Shown here: positions 1 through 6,605 of the stretch, one piece after another
Layout: each line of letters starts with the position of its first letter
Numbering within the stretch: position 1 is the first letter of the stretch
Source of the DNA: Gemmatimonadota bacterium
GTDB lineage: Bacteria; Gemmatimonadota; Gemmatimonadetes; Gemmatimonadales; Gemmatimonadaceae
Direction: 5' to 3'
NCBI GenBank assembly: GCA_031127075.1
Contig: JARIFA010000019.1
Span: 1-35,245, forward strand
DNA length: 35,245 bases
Position numbers and translations under genes: made by a program
Notes under the pieces: generated by a model
The model's input: the letters and a program-made list of their open reading frames with translations, nothing else
What the model was told of the DNA's origin: nothing
Database searches by the model: none

Positions 1-167
1 CGGGCGTACTCGTAGCCCTTGTGGACGCCGAGGGACTCCTGGGCGTACGTCGACGTCTGGTAGATGGGGGGCATGATCGCCCCGTTGGTCGGGTCGGGGC
101 GCTGGCCCGCGTGGATGGCCCGGGTGGAGAACCCGGTGCCGACGTCGTCAGGGAGGATTCGGGTCAT
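1..167 (-). CDS. Cystathionine gamma-synthase/lyase-type PLP enzyme, N-terminal 55 codons (partial)
   Basis: The reverse strand from an ATG at 167 reads as the N-terminus of the Cys/Met-metabolism PLP-dependent enzyme family (trans-sulfuration, MetB/MetC type): a T-R-A-I-H-A-G-Q segment near residues 15-22, then P-P-I-Y-Q-T-S-T-Y and G-V-H-K-G-Y-E-Y, all hallmarks of the family's first 55 residues. The gene runs off the left edge, so the catalytic lysine and the residues that separate synthase, lyase and sulfhydrylase are not visible; the exact reaction is undecided. There is no purine-rich ribosome site. A TACCTT hexamer sits 5 bp before the ATG, suggesting a leaderless transcript. The family call is firm, the specific enzyme is not. 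Confidence 0.85.
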   Translation of the reverse strand, partial: MTRILPDDVGTGFSTRAIHAGQRPDPTNGAIMPPIYQTSTYAQESLGVHKGYEYA

Positions 168-172
168 GCTCA

Positions 173-191
173 AAGGTACCGGGGACGTCCC
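173..191 (-). promoter_or_regulatory. Candidate leaderless promoter and palindrome for the gene at 1-167
   Basis: On the minus strand TACCTT occupies 178-173, leaving five bases before the ATG at 167; read on, it is TACCTTTG, which also fits the TAnnTTTG element known from Bacteroidota. Immediately upstream, 182-191 is a perfect 10-bp palindrome, GGGACGTCCC, placed where a repressor could block polymerase. No convincing -35 box is seen. Both the promoter and the operator are inferred from position and sequence alone. Confidence 0.35.
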
Positions 192-233
192 GACCTGGGC
201 GAGGGGCGCGGTCCCCGCGTCGGTCGTGTCCCA

Positions 234-258
234 CCCGCGGGCTTAGGGCGCCCGCGGG
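234..258 (-). terminator. G+C-rich hairpin over the end of the DUF3179 gene
   Basis: Arms CCCGCGGGC (234-242) and GCCCGCGGG (250-258) are perfectly complementary over 9 bp with a 7-base loop that includes the TAA stop of the DUF3179 gene (243-245). The fold is strong, but no run of T follows on the minus strand, so it may be a 3'-end stabilising structure or a weak or Rho-assisted terminator rather than a classical intrinsic one. Confidence 0.35.
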
Positions 259-1415
259 CGTTCGTCGCTCGGATACCGCGTGGTCCCGGGATTGAACGTC
301 TGCCAGCTGTGCCAGAACTCTTGGCTCGCGACGATCGGTTTGAGCGTCCCGGCCGGACCCCGCCCGTCGAAGGCGTATGCCGTCGATCCGGAACGGAGAG
401 AATCGGCGTCTCGCGTGTAGCGCGTCGTGGCATCGGCGCGCTCGAAGGCGAAGAAGCTCGCGCTGTCCGCCGCCACCACGAGGACGATCGGTCGGCCCGC
501 GAGGGTGTCATGGATCGCGCCGGACGCGAGGAGCGCGTTCCAATCGTAGGCGCGCGCGATGCCGCCGAGCCGCAGCCCCACCACCCATGACTTCGGCTGC
601 CACGACCGCGGGTCCGTGCCCGTGAGCCGCGACCGACTCGTTCCCCGCTCGAAGGCGTAGTCGTCGTCGTACTCGGCTTGGAAGCGCGGGTCGCCGCGCA
701 TCACACGCGTGTCAGGATGGAGAGCGATCCATTGACCGAGTGTGACCTGCGTGCTCGGCAGCTCCGTCAGGATCGTGCCGCGGCGCGGTCCGACGAGCGC
801 CTCGCCGTTCGCCTGCCGCCACCAGCTCCCCGTCGTGCGGTCCTCGAGCATCGCATTGAACTGGTCCATCCCCACGAGTCGCCATGTCTCCACCGCGCCA
901 TCGAGGCGCGGATCGAAGATCCGCCCCGTGCGGCAGACGGTGCAGTACGTGACGAGCACCGGACGCCCCGCGATGGTGTCGGTCACGAAGTGGTGGTAGC
1001 CGATGAACTGCAGCGGATATGCGCGCGCTTCCCCCTCGAGCACGAGGCCGACCACGAGCCGGTCCGGGGCGATGCCGGCCTCGGACGGCGCGACCATCGT
1101 CACGTGGTCGGGCTGGCGGAAGAGCACGTCGGCGGGAAGGACGAAGTTGGCCGCGTAGGTGATCCCGCCCGCGAGGGCTGCGACGGCGGCCGTCACGAGT
1201 CGACCCGCCCGCCCGACCGTGCGAAGACGGGGCAACCCCCAAGCGAGTGCCGTCAGGCAGAAGGCGCGCAGTGGCCAGCGTGCGAGGTGGAGCGCATAGG
1301 CGAGTTCGACGCTGCGCACCCGCTGCGAGCCCGGGAGCGGCATGATGAACCAGACGGCGGCCGCCTCGACGAGGGCCAGCACGAGGAGGGCGATCAGGGG
1401 GGCGTGGCGTCTCAC
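243..1415 (-). CDS. DUF3179 domain membrane-anchored protein
   Basis: A 390-residue protein. The N-terminal ~95 residues hold hydrophobic stretches (about 5-28, 48-60 and 72-95) that should anchor it in the membrane. From about residue 105 it matches the DUF3179 family: G-E-A-R-A-Y-P-L-Q, then G-Y-H-H-F-V-T-D-T, then a Cys-x-x-Cys pair (C158, C161) in C-T-V-C-R-T-G, and a late W-x-x-F-N-P-G-T. The family has no established biochemical role; the paired cysteines could be redox-active or bind a metal, but that is a guess. The start is GTG at 1415, without a clear ribosome site, 57 bp downstream of the next gene's stop, so the two may be co-transcribed. Family assignment is strong, function unknown. 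Confidence 0.85.
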   Translation of the reverse strand: MRRHAPLIALLVLALVEAAAVWFIMPLPGSQRVRSVELAYALHLARWPLRAFCLTALAWGLPRLRTVGRAGRLVTAAVAALAGGITYAANFVLPADVLFRQPDHVTMVAPSEAGIAPDRLVVGLVLEGEARAYPLQFIGYHHFVTDTIAGRPVLVTYCTVCRTGRIFDPRLDGAVETWRLVGMDQFNAMLEDRTTGSWWRQANGEALVGPRRGTILTELPSTQVTLGQWIALHPDTRVMRGDPRFQAEYDDDYAFERGTSRSRLTGTDPRSWQPKSWVVGLRLGGIARAYDWNALLASGAIHDTLAGRPIVLVVAADSASFFAFERADATTRYTRDADSLRSGSTAYAFDGRGPAGTLKPIVASQEFWHSWQTFNPGTTRYPSDERPRAP

Positions 1416-1472
1416 GAGGGGCTCACGGGGGCGGTCAGCGTCTGAGGGTGCGCGCGTCGCCGCGCGAAGAGA

Positions 1473-2099
1473 TCAGCGGGCATCCACAATCTGAACGTGC
1501 GCGCCTTGCAGCAGCGGCGCGAGGAGTCCACGCAGATCGGCCGAGAGGCGCTCGTCCCCCGAGAGCACCTCGTGGTGCGAGAGCGAGGCGCCGGTGGCGG
1601 CGAGGACGAGGCACTCCTCGGCGCGGCCCGGTTCGTCGGTCGAACCTTCGATCGTCAGCCCGAAGTGCGAACCGAGGTCGACGGCGGTGCGGCGGCCGTC
1701 GGACGCGACGAAGACGGCGCTCGCGGGCACCGCATCCAAGAGGACGAGCGGTGTGCCCGCCGCCACCTGGTCGACGAGGTCAGTCGTCGTGAAGACCGCC
1801 GCGACGCCGAGGGTCATGATGCGCTCGGCGGTGACCCGGTCACCACCGCCGTCAGCGACGCCGTCAGCGACCCGGGCATCAATGTCGAACCAGACCGCTC
1901 CACGACCATCGCAGGCCGCCAAGGCCGAGACCGCGGCGATGCCGGGCGGGAGGAGGATCCCTGCCCGCCGTGTGCCGAGCGCGATCACCAGCGGCGCGCA
2001 ACGCTGCAGAAGCGTGAAGCCCGCACTGACGAGTGCGCCGACCGGGACGCCGTCGATGCGACCGTTTCCCGCGGCCAAGCGTAAAGCCAAGGTGTTCAT
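1473..2099 (-). CDS. Short AMP-binding-like protein (possible degenerate adenylation N-subdomain)
   Basis: 208 residues, ATG at 2099. The order of segments recalls the N-terminal part of acyl-CoA synthetase and adenylation enzymes: a helix-like A-L-V-S-A-G-F-T-L-L, a hydrophobic R-A-G-I-L-L-P-P-G-I-A-A-V-S-A-L-A-A-C, a segment V-A-A-V-F-T-T-T-D-L, and near residue 165 L-V-L-A-A-T-G-A-S-L-S-H-H-E-V-L. The last resembles the P-loop region T-S-G-T-T-G-x-P-K-G-V-x-L-S-H, but with the glycine-rich loop and lysine missing, and the protein stops where the large catalytic domain would follow. It is therefore unlikely to adenylate anything. It could be a regulatory or scaffold remnant or an unrelated fold; the resemblance is my reading without a profile search. 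A 12-bp tandem duplication (1848-1871) encodes V-A-D-G twice. Confidence 0.55.
   Translation of the reverse strand: MNTLALRLAAGNGRIDGVPVGALVSAGFTLLQRCAPLVIALGTRRAGILLPPGIAAVSALAACDGRGAVWFDIDARVADGVADGGGDRVTAERIMTLGVAAVFTTTDLVDQVAAGTPLVLLDAVPASAVFVASDGRRTAVDLGSHFGLTIEGSTDEPGRAEECLVLAATGASLSHHEVLSGDERLSADLRGLLAPLLQGAHVQIVDAR
1848..1871. repeat. Tandem 12-bp duplication inside the AMP-binding-like gene
   Basis: GCCGTCAGCGAC occurs twice back to back at 1848-1859 and 1860-1871. It is in frame and adds four residues (V-A-D-G reading on the minus strand), so it looks like a recent slippage duplication in a non-conserved loop. Confidence 0.9.
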
Positions 2100-2105
2100 A
2101 CGGAT

Positions 2106-2111
2106 ACGTTA
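2106..2111 (-). promoter_or_regulatory. Candidate leaderless -10 element of the AMP-binding-like gene
   Basis: TAACGT (2111-2106 on the minus strand) lies six bases before the ATG at 2099. There is no ribosome site in the gap, so transcription would begin at or near the start codon. No clear -35 box is seen. Confidence 0.35.
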
Positions 2112-2157
2112 ACGGACGGAGGGGTCGATTGGGGTGTGCGGCTCCGGGGCGATCCGG

Positions 2158-2166
2158 TAGCTTTCG
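2158..2166 (+). promoter_or_regulatory. Candidate -10 element for glmM
   Basis: TAGCTTTCG begins at 2158 in the divergent region between the AMP-binding-like gene and glmM. It resembles TAGTTTCC before the DUF47 gene (28001) and TAGCTTTG before the tRNA (23377-23370, minus). A matching -35 at standard spacing is not evident. If used, the glmM mRNA would carry the heptad array in its leader. Confidence 0.3.
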
Positions 2167-2210
2167 CCCTGAGCTGTTGGCGAGAGGCGAATGAATCAAA
2201 GTCAGCGCGT

Positions 2211-2266
2211 TCCAGCTTCCAGCTTCCAGCTTCCAGCTTCCAGCCTCCAGCCTCCAGCCTCCAGCT
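2211..2266. repeat. Heptanucleotide tandem array, 8 units, before glmM
   Basis: Eight head-to-tail 7-bp units: TCCAGCT four times, TCCAGCC three times, then TCCAGCT once. The array ends 26 bp before the glmM start at 2293. A frame from 2191 stays open through it, but the encoded Ser/Pro/Gln-rich peptide is just the translated repeat. The same heptad recurs before glmS at 3674-3715. Confidence 0.95.
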
Positions 2267-2292
2267 CCGTGTCCTCCCCTGACCCCCGCCTC

Positions 2293-3642
2293 ATGATCAG
2301 CGTCTCCGGTATCCGGGGACGCGTCGGCTTCGGCCTCACGCCCGAGGTCGCCGCGCGGTACGCGGCCGCCTTCGGCGCCTGGGCCATCGCCCGCGGGGGG
2401 ACGCGCGCGGTCATCCTCGGTCGCGACAGTCGCGTGACGGGGCCGATGTTCCACGCGGTGGCGCGCGCCGCGCTCGAGAGCGTCGGCGCCGACGTCATCG
2501 ACATCGGGCTCACCACCACGCCGGGGCTGCAACTCGCGGTGGAGCATCATCACGCGGCCGGTGGCATCGGGATCACGGCGAGTCACAATCCGATCGAGTG
2601 GAACGCGCTCAAGTTCATCGGGCCCGACGGACTCTTCCTGAGTGCCGCGCAGGGCGCCGAGATGCGGGCGCTGGTGGAGCAGGGGATTCCGTACGCGCCG
2701 CTGGCGCGTCTCGGAACGACCCACGCGGATACCGCCGCGATCGACCGGCATCTCGATGCGGTGCTCGCGCTCCCGTTCCTCGACGTCGAGGGGATCCGCC
2801 GCCGCCGCTACATCGTCGCCTTTGACGCCTGCCGCGGCGCCGGCGGCGCCGTCATCCCGCGGCTCCTCGAGCGGCTTGGCTGCACCGTCCACGGGATCGA
2901 GCTCGAGGCCGATGGCCGCTTCCCACGGCCGCCAGAGCCCATCGCCGAACAACTCGGCGACCTCGAGGCCCTCGTGCGGCGTACCGGTGCCGCGGTCGGC
3001 TTCGCCACCGATCCCGACGTCGATCGGCTCGCCCTCGTCGCCGACGACGGCCGCGCCATCGGGGAGGACTACACCCTCGCGCTCGCGACGCGCGTCGTCC
3101 TTCGGCACCGGTCCGGTCCGGTGGTCACCAACCTCTCCACGAGCCGCATCGTCGACGATATGGCGGCCGAGCACGGCGCGACGGTGCTGCGCGCGCCGGT
3201 CGGCGAGGTGAATGTCGCCCTCAAGATGCGCGAGGTCGGCGCCGTGATCGGCGGCGAGGGGAACGGCGGGGTCATCCTCCCCGAGCTCCATCTCGGCCGC
3301 GACGCGCCGCTCGGGGTCGCGCTGATCCTGCAGCTCCTGCACGAGGATGATGCGTCCCTCTCCGCGATCGTCGCGCGCTTCCCGCGCTATGCGATCCTCA
3401 AGGACAAGCTCGACCGCCCCGATGCGCCGCTCGATGCGGTCTACGCGGCGCTGCGCGAGGCTTTCCCCGATGCGGCGGTCGACACGCAGGACGGGCTCCG
3501 GCTCAGCTGGACAGATCGATGGGTGCACGTGCGCCCGTCCGGGACGGAGCCGATCGTGCGGGTGATCGCCGAGGCGCCGACCGTCGAGGGGGCGCAGGCG
3601 CTCGTCGACCGCGGGCGGGCGCTCCTCGCGGCGTTGGCCTGA
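2293..3642 (+). CDS. glmM: Phosphoglucosamine mutase
   Basis: An alpha-D-phosphohexomutase of 449 residues from the chosen ATG at 2293. It should interconvert glucosamine-6-phosphate and glucosamine-1-phosphate on the way to UDP-GlcNAc. Visible motifs in order: start region S-V-S-G-I-R-G-R-V-G; phosphoserine loop T-A-S97-H-N-P; metal loop D240-P-D242-V-D244-R; sugar-recognition loop G-G-E-G-N-G-G; phosphate-binding loop R-P-S-G-T-E-P near the C-terminus. An ATG at 2191 is in frame, but the extra 34 residues are mostly translated heptad repeat and family members start near S-G-I-R-G, so 2293 is preferred; neither start has a good ribosome site. A phosphomannomutase role is possible from sequence alone, but glmS lying 76 bp downstream supports GlmM. 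Confidence 0.9.
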   Translation: MISVSGIRGRVGFGLTPEVAARYAAAFGAWAIARGGTRAVILGRDSRVTGPMFHAVARAALESVGADVIDIGLTTTPGLQLAVEHHHAAGGIGITASHNPIEWNALKFIGPDGLFLSAAQGAEMRALVEQGIPYAPLARLGTTHADTAAIDRHLDAVLALPFLDVEGIRRRRYIVAFDACRGAGGAVIPRLLERLGCTVHGIELEADGRFPRPPEPIAEQLGDLEALVRRTGAAVGFATDPDVDRLALVADDGRAIGEDYTLALATRVVLRHRSGPVVTNLSTSRIVDDMAAEHGATVLRAPVGEVNVALKMREVGAVIGGEGNGGVILPELHLGRDAPLGVALILQLLHEDDASLSAIVARFPRYAILKDKLDRPDAPLDAVYAALREAFPDAAVDTQDGLRLSWTDRWVHVRPSGTEPIVRVIAEAPTVEGAQALVDRGRALLAALA

Positions 3643-3673
3643 TCCCGTCGTGCTGTACCTGCCGCATCTCGCG

Positions 3674-3715
3674 TTCAGCCTCCAGCCTTAAGCCTCCAGC
3701 CTCCAGCCTCCAGCC
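3674..3715. repeat. Heptanucleotide tandem array, 6 units, abutting the glmS start codon
   Basis: Six 7-bp units related to TCCAGCC: TTCAGCC, TCCAGCC, TTAAGCC, then TCCAGCC three times. The array is followed by TCT and the glmS ATG at 3719, so the repeat fills the place of the ribosome-binding site. The units are pyrimidine-rich (CCTCC), so they cannot act as a Shine-Dalgarno sequence. This is the same repeat family as 2211-2266, with two diverged units. Confidence 0.95.
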
Positions 3716-3718
3716 TCT

Positions 3719-5545
3719 ATGTGCGGTATCGTCGGATACATCGGTCCCAAGGACGTCGTCCCAATTCTGATCAACGGGCTCAAGCGGCTCGAGTACCGCG
3801 GCTATGACTCGGCGGGCGTCGCCGTGCTCCGGGACGGGACGCTGGAGACGCGGCGAGCCGCTGGCAAGATCGCGATGCTCGAGGCGGCGCTCGGCGCCGA
3901 CCCCGTGTCAGGACACATCGGCATCGGTCACACCCGCTGGGCCACGCACGGGCCGCCGACAGACCGCAACGCGCATCCGCACCTGAGCACCGACGGCACC
4001 ATCGCGGTGGTGCACAACGGAATCATCGAGAACTACGGCACCCTTAAGACGCAGCTCGCCGCGAAGGGGCACCGCTTCAGTTCCGACACCGACACCGAGG
4101 TCCTCGCCTGCCTCATCCAGGAGTGCTACGAGGGATCGCTCGAGGACGCGGTCGTCGCCGCGCTCCGCATGGTGGAGGGGACCTACGGCATCGCGGTCGT
4201 CTCGAGCCGCGAGCCGCAGAAGATCGTCGGGGCCCGGCAGGGAAGTCCGCTCCTCGTCGGCGTCAGCGACGGGCAGTATTTCCTCGCCAGCGACGCCTCG
4301 GCGATCCTCTCGCATACCCGCGATGTGGTCTACCTGAACGAGGGGGAGATCGCCGTCCTCACCCCCGACGGCTATCGCCTGATGGACATCGACGCGGCGC
4401 CGGTGCGCCGATCGGTTGAGACGATCGCCTGGGACCTCGACGCGATCGAGCGTGGCGGCTATGACCACTTCATGCTCAAGGAGATCTTCGAGCAGCCGAC
4501 GACGGTCGCCAACACGCTCCGCGGGCGCCTGCGCCTCGAGGAAGGGACATCCAAGCTCGGGGGCCTCAATCTCTCTCACGAGCAGCTGATGGGGATCGAT
4601 CAGATCATCATCACAGCGTGCGGGACGAGCTGGCACTCCGGGCTCATCGGCGAGTTGATGCTCGAGGATATGGCCCGCATCCCAGTGGAGGTCGAGTACG
4701 CCTCCGAGTTCCGGTACCGGAATCCGATTGTCACCGACCGGACCCTGTGCATCGTCATCTCGCAGTCGGGGGAGACCGCGGACACCCTCGCCGCGATGCG
4801 CGAGGCGAAGCGGCGTGGCGCCCGGACCCTCGGCCTCGTCAACGTCGTCGGCTCGACCATCGCGCGCGAGGACGACGGCGGCATCTATCTGCACGCCGGG
4901 CCGGAGATCGGCGTCGCGTCGACGAAAGCCTTCAGCAGTCAGGTCGTCGCGCTCGCGCTGTTCGCGCTGAAGCTCGGGCGGAAGCGGAACCTCTCCGTCG
5001 CGCGCGGCCGTGAGATCGCGCAGGCCCTCGACGCGCTCCCGGCGCAGATCCAGCGCATCCTCGACGGGGCGCCGGGCATCGAGGCGATCGCGGAGGCGTA
5101 CAAGGATTCGGCGAATTTCCTGTACCTCGGACGCGGCTACAACTTCCCTGCGGCGCTCGAGGGCGCCCTCAAGCTGAAGGAGATCTCCTACATCCACGCC
5201 GAAGGGTATCCCGCGGCCGAGATGAAGCACGGGCCGATCGCCCTCATCGACGAGAAGATGCCGGTCGTCTTCATCGCGCCGCACGACGCGGTGTTCGACA
5301 AGATTGTCTCGAACATCCAGGAGGTCCGCGCGCGCGGAGGCCGCACGATCGTCATCACCAGCCGTGAGGAGCCGGTGCTTGCCGGCCAGATGGATCACGA
5401 GATCCGGATCCCGGAGACGGTGGACCTCCTCAGCCCCGTCCTCGCGAGCGTGCCGCTCCAGCTGCTGGCGTACTACATCGCGGTGAAGCGCGGGGCCAAC
5501 GTGGATCAGCCGCGCAACCTCGCGAAGTCCGTCACGGTCGAGTAG
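3719..5545 (+). CDS. glmS: Glutamine--fructose-6-phosphate aminotransferase (isomerizing)
   Basis: 608 residues, the usual full length. It converts fructose-6-phosphate and glutamine into glucosamine-6-phosphate, the substrate of the upstream GlmM. The N-terminal class II glutaminase domain starts M-C-G-I-V-G-Y-I-G with Cys2 as nucleophile, which fixes the start at 3719; G-H-T-R-W-A-T-H-G and H-N-G-I-I-E-N-Y follow. Two SIS sugar-isomerase domains occupy the rest, with S-Q-S-G-E-T-A-D-T in the first and E-M-K-H-G-P-I-A-L-I in the second; the C-terminus K-S-V-T-V-E is the family signature. No glmS ribozyme can fit in the 76-bp gap, which is mainly the heptad array. dtd begins 8 bp downstream. 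Confidence 0.98.
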   Translation: MCGIVGYIGPKDVVPILINGLKRLEYRGYDSAGVAVLRDGTLETRRAAGKIAMLEAALGADPVSGHIGIGHTRWATHGPPTDRNAHPHLSTDGTIAVVHNGIIENYGTLKTQLAAKGHRFSSDTDTEVLACLIQECYEGSLEDAVVAALRMVEGTYGIAVVSSREPQKIVGARQGSPLLVGVSDGQYFLASDASAILSHTRDVVYLNEGEIAVLTPDGYRLMDIDAAPVRRSVETIAWDLDAIERGGYDHFMLKEIFEQPTTVANTLRGRLRLEEGTSKLGGLNLSHEQLMGIDQIIITACGTSWHSGLIGELMLEDMARIPVEVEYASEFRYRNPIVTDRTLCIVISQSGETADTLAAMREAKRRGARTLGLVNVVGSTIAREDDGGIYLHAGPEIGVASTKAFSSQVVALALFALKLGRKRNLSVARGREIAQALDALPAQIQRILDGAPGIEAIAEAYKDSANFLYLGRGYNFPAALEGALKLKEISYIHAEGYPAAEMKHGPIALIDEKMPVVFIAPHDAVFDKIVSNIQEVRARGGRTIVITSREEPVLAGQMDHEIRIPETVDLLSPVLASVPLQLLAYYIAVKRGANVDQPRNLAKSVTVE

Positions 5546-5553
5546 CGCCGCCG

Positions 5554-5991
5554 ATGCGTGTGCTCCTCCAGCGGGTCGCGCGCGCCGAGGTGCGCGTCGC
5601 GGACGCGCCGATCGGGCGCATCGGCACGGGATTCTGCCTCCTCGTGGGCTTCACGGGCACCGATGGGGCCGACCAGGTGAGCTGGATGGCCGAGAAGGTG
5701 GCGGGGCTCCGGCTCTTCACGGACGCCGACGGCAAAATGAACCTCGCGCTCGCCGACGTCGGGGGAAGCGTCCTCGTCGTCAGCCAGTTCACGCTCTACG
5801 GCGACGCGGCCAAGGGCCGCCGCCCCAGCTTCGTCGACGCGGCCCGCCCCGAGGTCGCTCTCCCGCTCTACGAGGCGTTCATCGCGCGGCTTCGCGAGCT
5901 CGGGCTCACCGCCGCCACCGGCGCGTTCGGTGCCGAGATGGCGGTCGACCTCGTGAACGACGGCCCCGTCACCCTCTGGCTCGAGCGATGA
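5554..5991 (+). CDS. dtd: D-aminoacyl-tRNA deacylase
   Basis: 145 residues, standard for DTD. It hydrolyses D-amino acids (and glycine wrongly attached to tRNA-Ala) from tRNA in the cytoplasm. The start M-R-V-L-L-Q-R-V-A-R-A and the two active-site motifs are present: S-Q-F-T-L-Y-G-D with following K-G-R-R-P-S-F, and N-D-G-P-V-T near the C-terminus, which carries the Gly-cisPro chirality filter. It starts 8 bp after glmS without a visible ribosome site and overlaps maf by 4 bp (ATGA at 5988-5991), so it is probably expressed with its neighbours. Confidence 0.96.
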   Translation: MRVLLQRVARAEVRVADAPIGRIGTGFCLLVGFTGTDGADQVSWMAEKVAGLRLFTDADGKMNLALADVGGSVLVVSQFTLYGDAAKGRRPSFVDAARPEVALPLYEAFIARLRELGLTAATGAFGAEMAVDLVNDGPVTLWLER

Positions 5992-6605
5992 ACGACACCG
6001 CCATCGAGGTCATCCTCGCCTCGCAATCCCCGCGCCGTCGCGAGCTGCTCGCGCTCGTCGGCATCACCCACGTCGTCCAGCCCGCCGATATCGATGAGGC
6101 GGTGCTCCCCGCGGAGGCGCCGGTGCCCCACTGCGAGCGGCTCGCGCGGGCCAAAGCGCACGTCCTCGCGGACCGGCACCCCGAGGCGGTCGTGATCGCC
6201 GCCGATACGATCGTCGTCCTCGACGGCGACATCCTCGGGAAGCCCCGCGATGCCGCCGAGGCCGCCCGGATGCTCGCGCGTCTGTCCGGCCGCACGCATA
6301 CCGTCCATACCGCGCTGGCGGTCGCCCGCGACGGCCGGACCGTCAGCGCCGTCGAATCGGTCGAGGTCACCTTTCGTCCCCTCACCGCCGCCGAGATTGC
6401 CGCCTACGTCACCACCGGCGAGCCGATGGACAAGGCGGGCGCCTACGGTATCCAGGGCTACGGCGCGACGATCGTCGAGCGCATCCACGGGGATTACTTC
6501 AGTGTGATGGGCCTCGGGCTGCGCCGACTCGTGGCGCTCCTCGCCGAGGTCGGCCTCGGCTACGACTACGCGCGCGGTGTCGTGCGCGCGGCGTCGGTGG
6601 CGTAG
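5988..6605 (+). CDS. maf: Maf family nucleotide pyrophosphatase
   Basis: 205 residues. Maf proteins hydrolyse non-canonical or modified nucleoside triphosphates (dTTP/UTP or m7GTP depending on subfamily) and were first linked to septum inhibition. Motifs: L-A-S-Q-S-P-R-R-R-E-L-L at residues ~9-20, A-A-D-T-I-V-V-L-D-G with the catalytic Asp, G-K-P-R-D, and D-K-A-G-A-Y-G-I-Q-G near residue 150. The ATG at 5988 overlaps the dtd stop. The 3' end overlaps the convergent glycosyltransferase gene by 40 bp, so the two mRNAs are complementary there. I cannot decide the substrate subfamily with confidence. Confidence 0.95.
   Translation: MNDTAIEVILASQSPRRRELLALVGITHVVQPADIDEAVLPAEAPVPHCERLARAKAHVLADRHPEAVVIAADTIVVLDGDILGKPRDAAEAARMLARLSGRTHTVHTALAVARDGRTVSAVESVEVTFRPLTAAEIAAYVTTGEPMDKAGAYGIQGYGATIVERIHGDYFSVMGLGLRRLVALLAEVGLGYDYARGVVRAASVA

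Noticed and set aside
2211-2266. CRISPR array
   Set aside because: Units are 7 bp with no spacers; it is a simple tandem repeat, as is 3674-3715.
2191-2292. N-terminal extension of GlmM from ATG 2191
   Set aside because: The added residues are translated heptad repeat; family members begin close to the S-G-I-R-G motif, so 2293 is more likely.
1879-3528. A minus-strand open frame of 549 codons opposite glmM
   Set aside because: Mirror of glmM codon bias; it also translates the heptad array into repeating L-E-A-G-S-W-K residues, which is not evidence of a protein.
3643-3718. glmS ribozyme or other leader riboswitch
   Set aside because: Only 76 bp are available and 42 of them are heptad repeat; the ribozyme core is longer and not recognisable.
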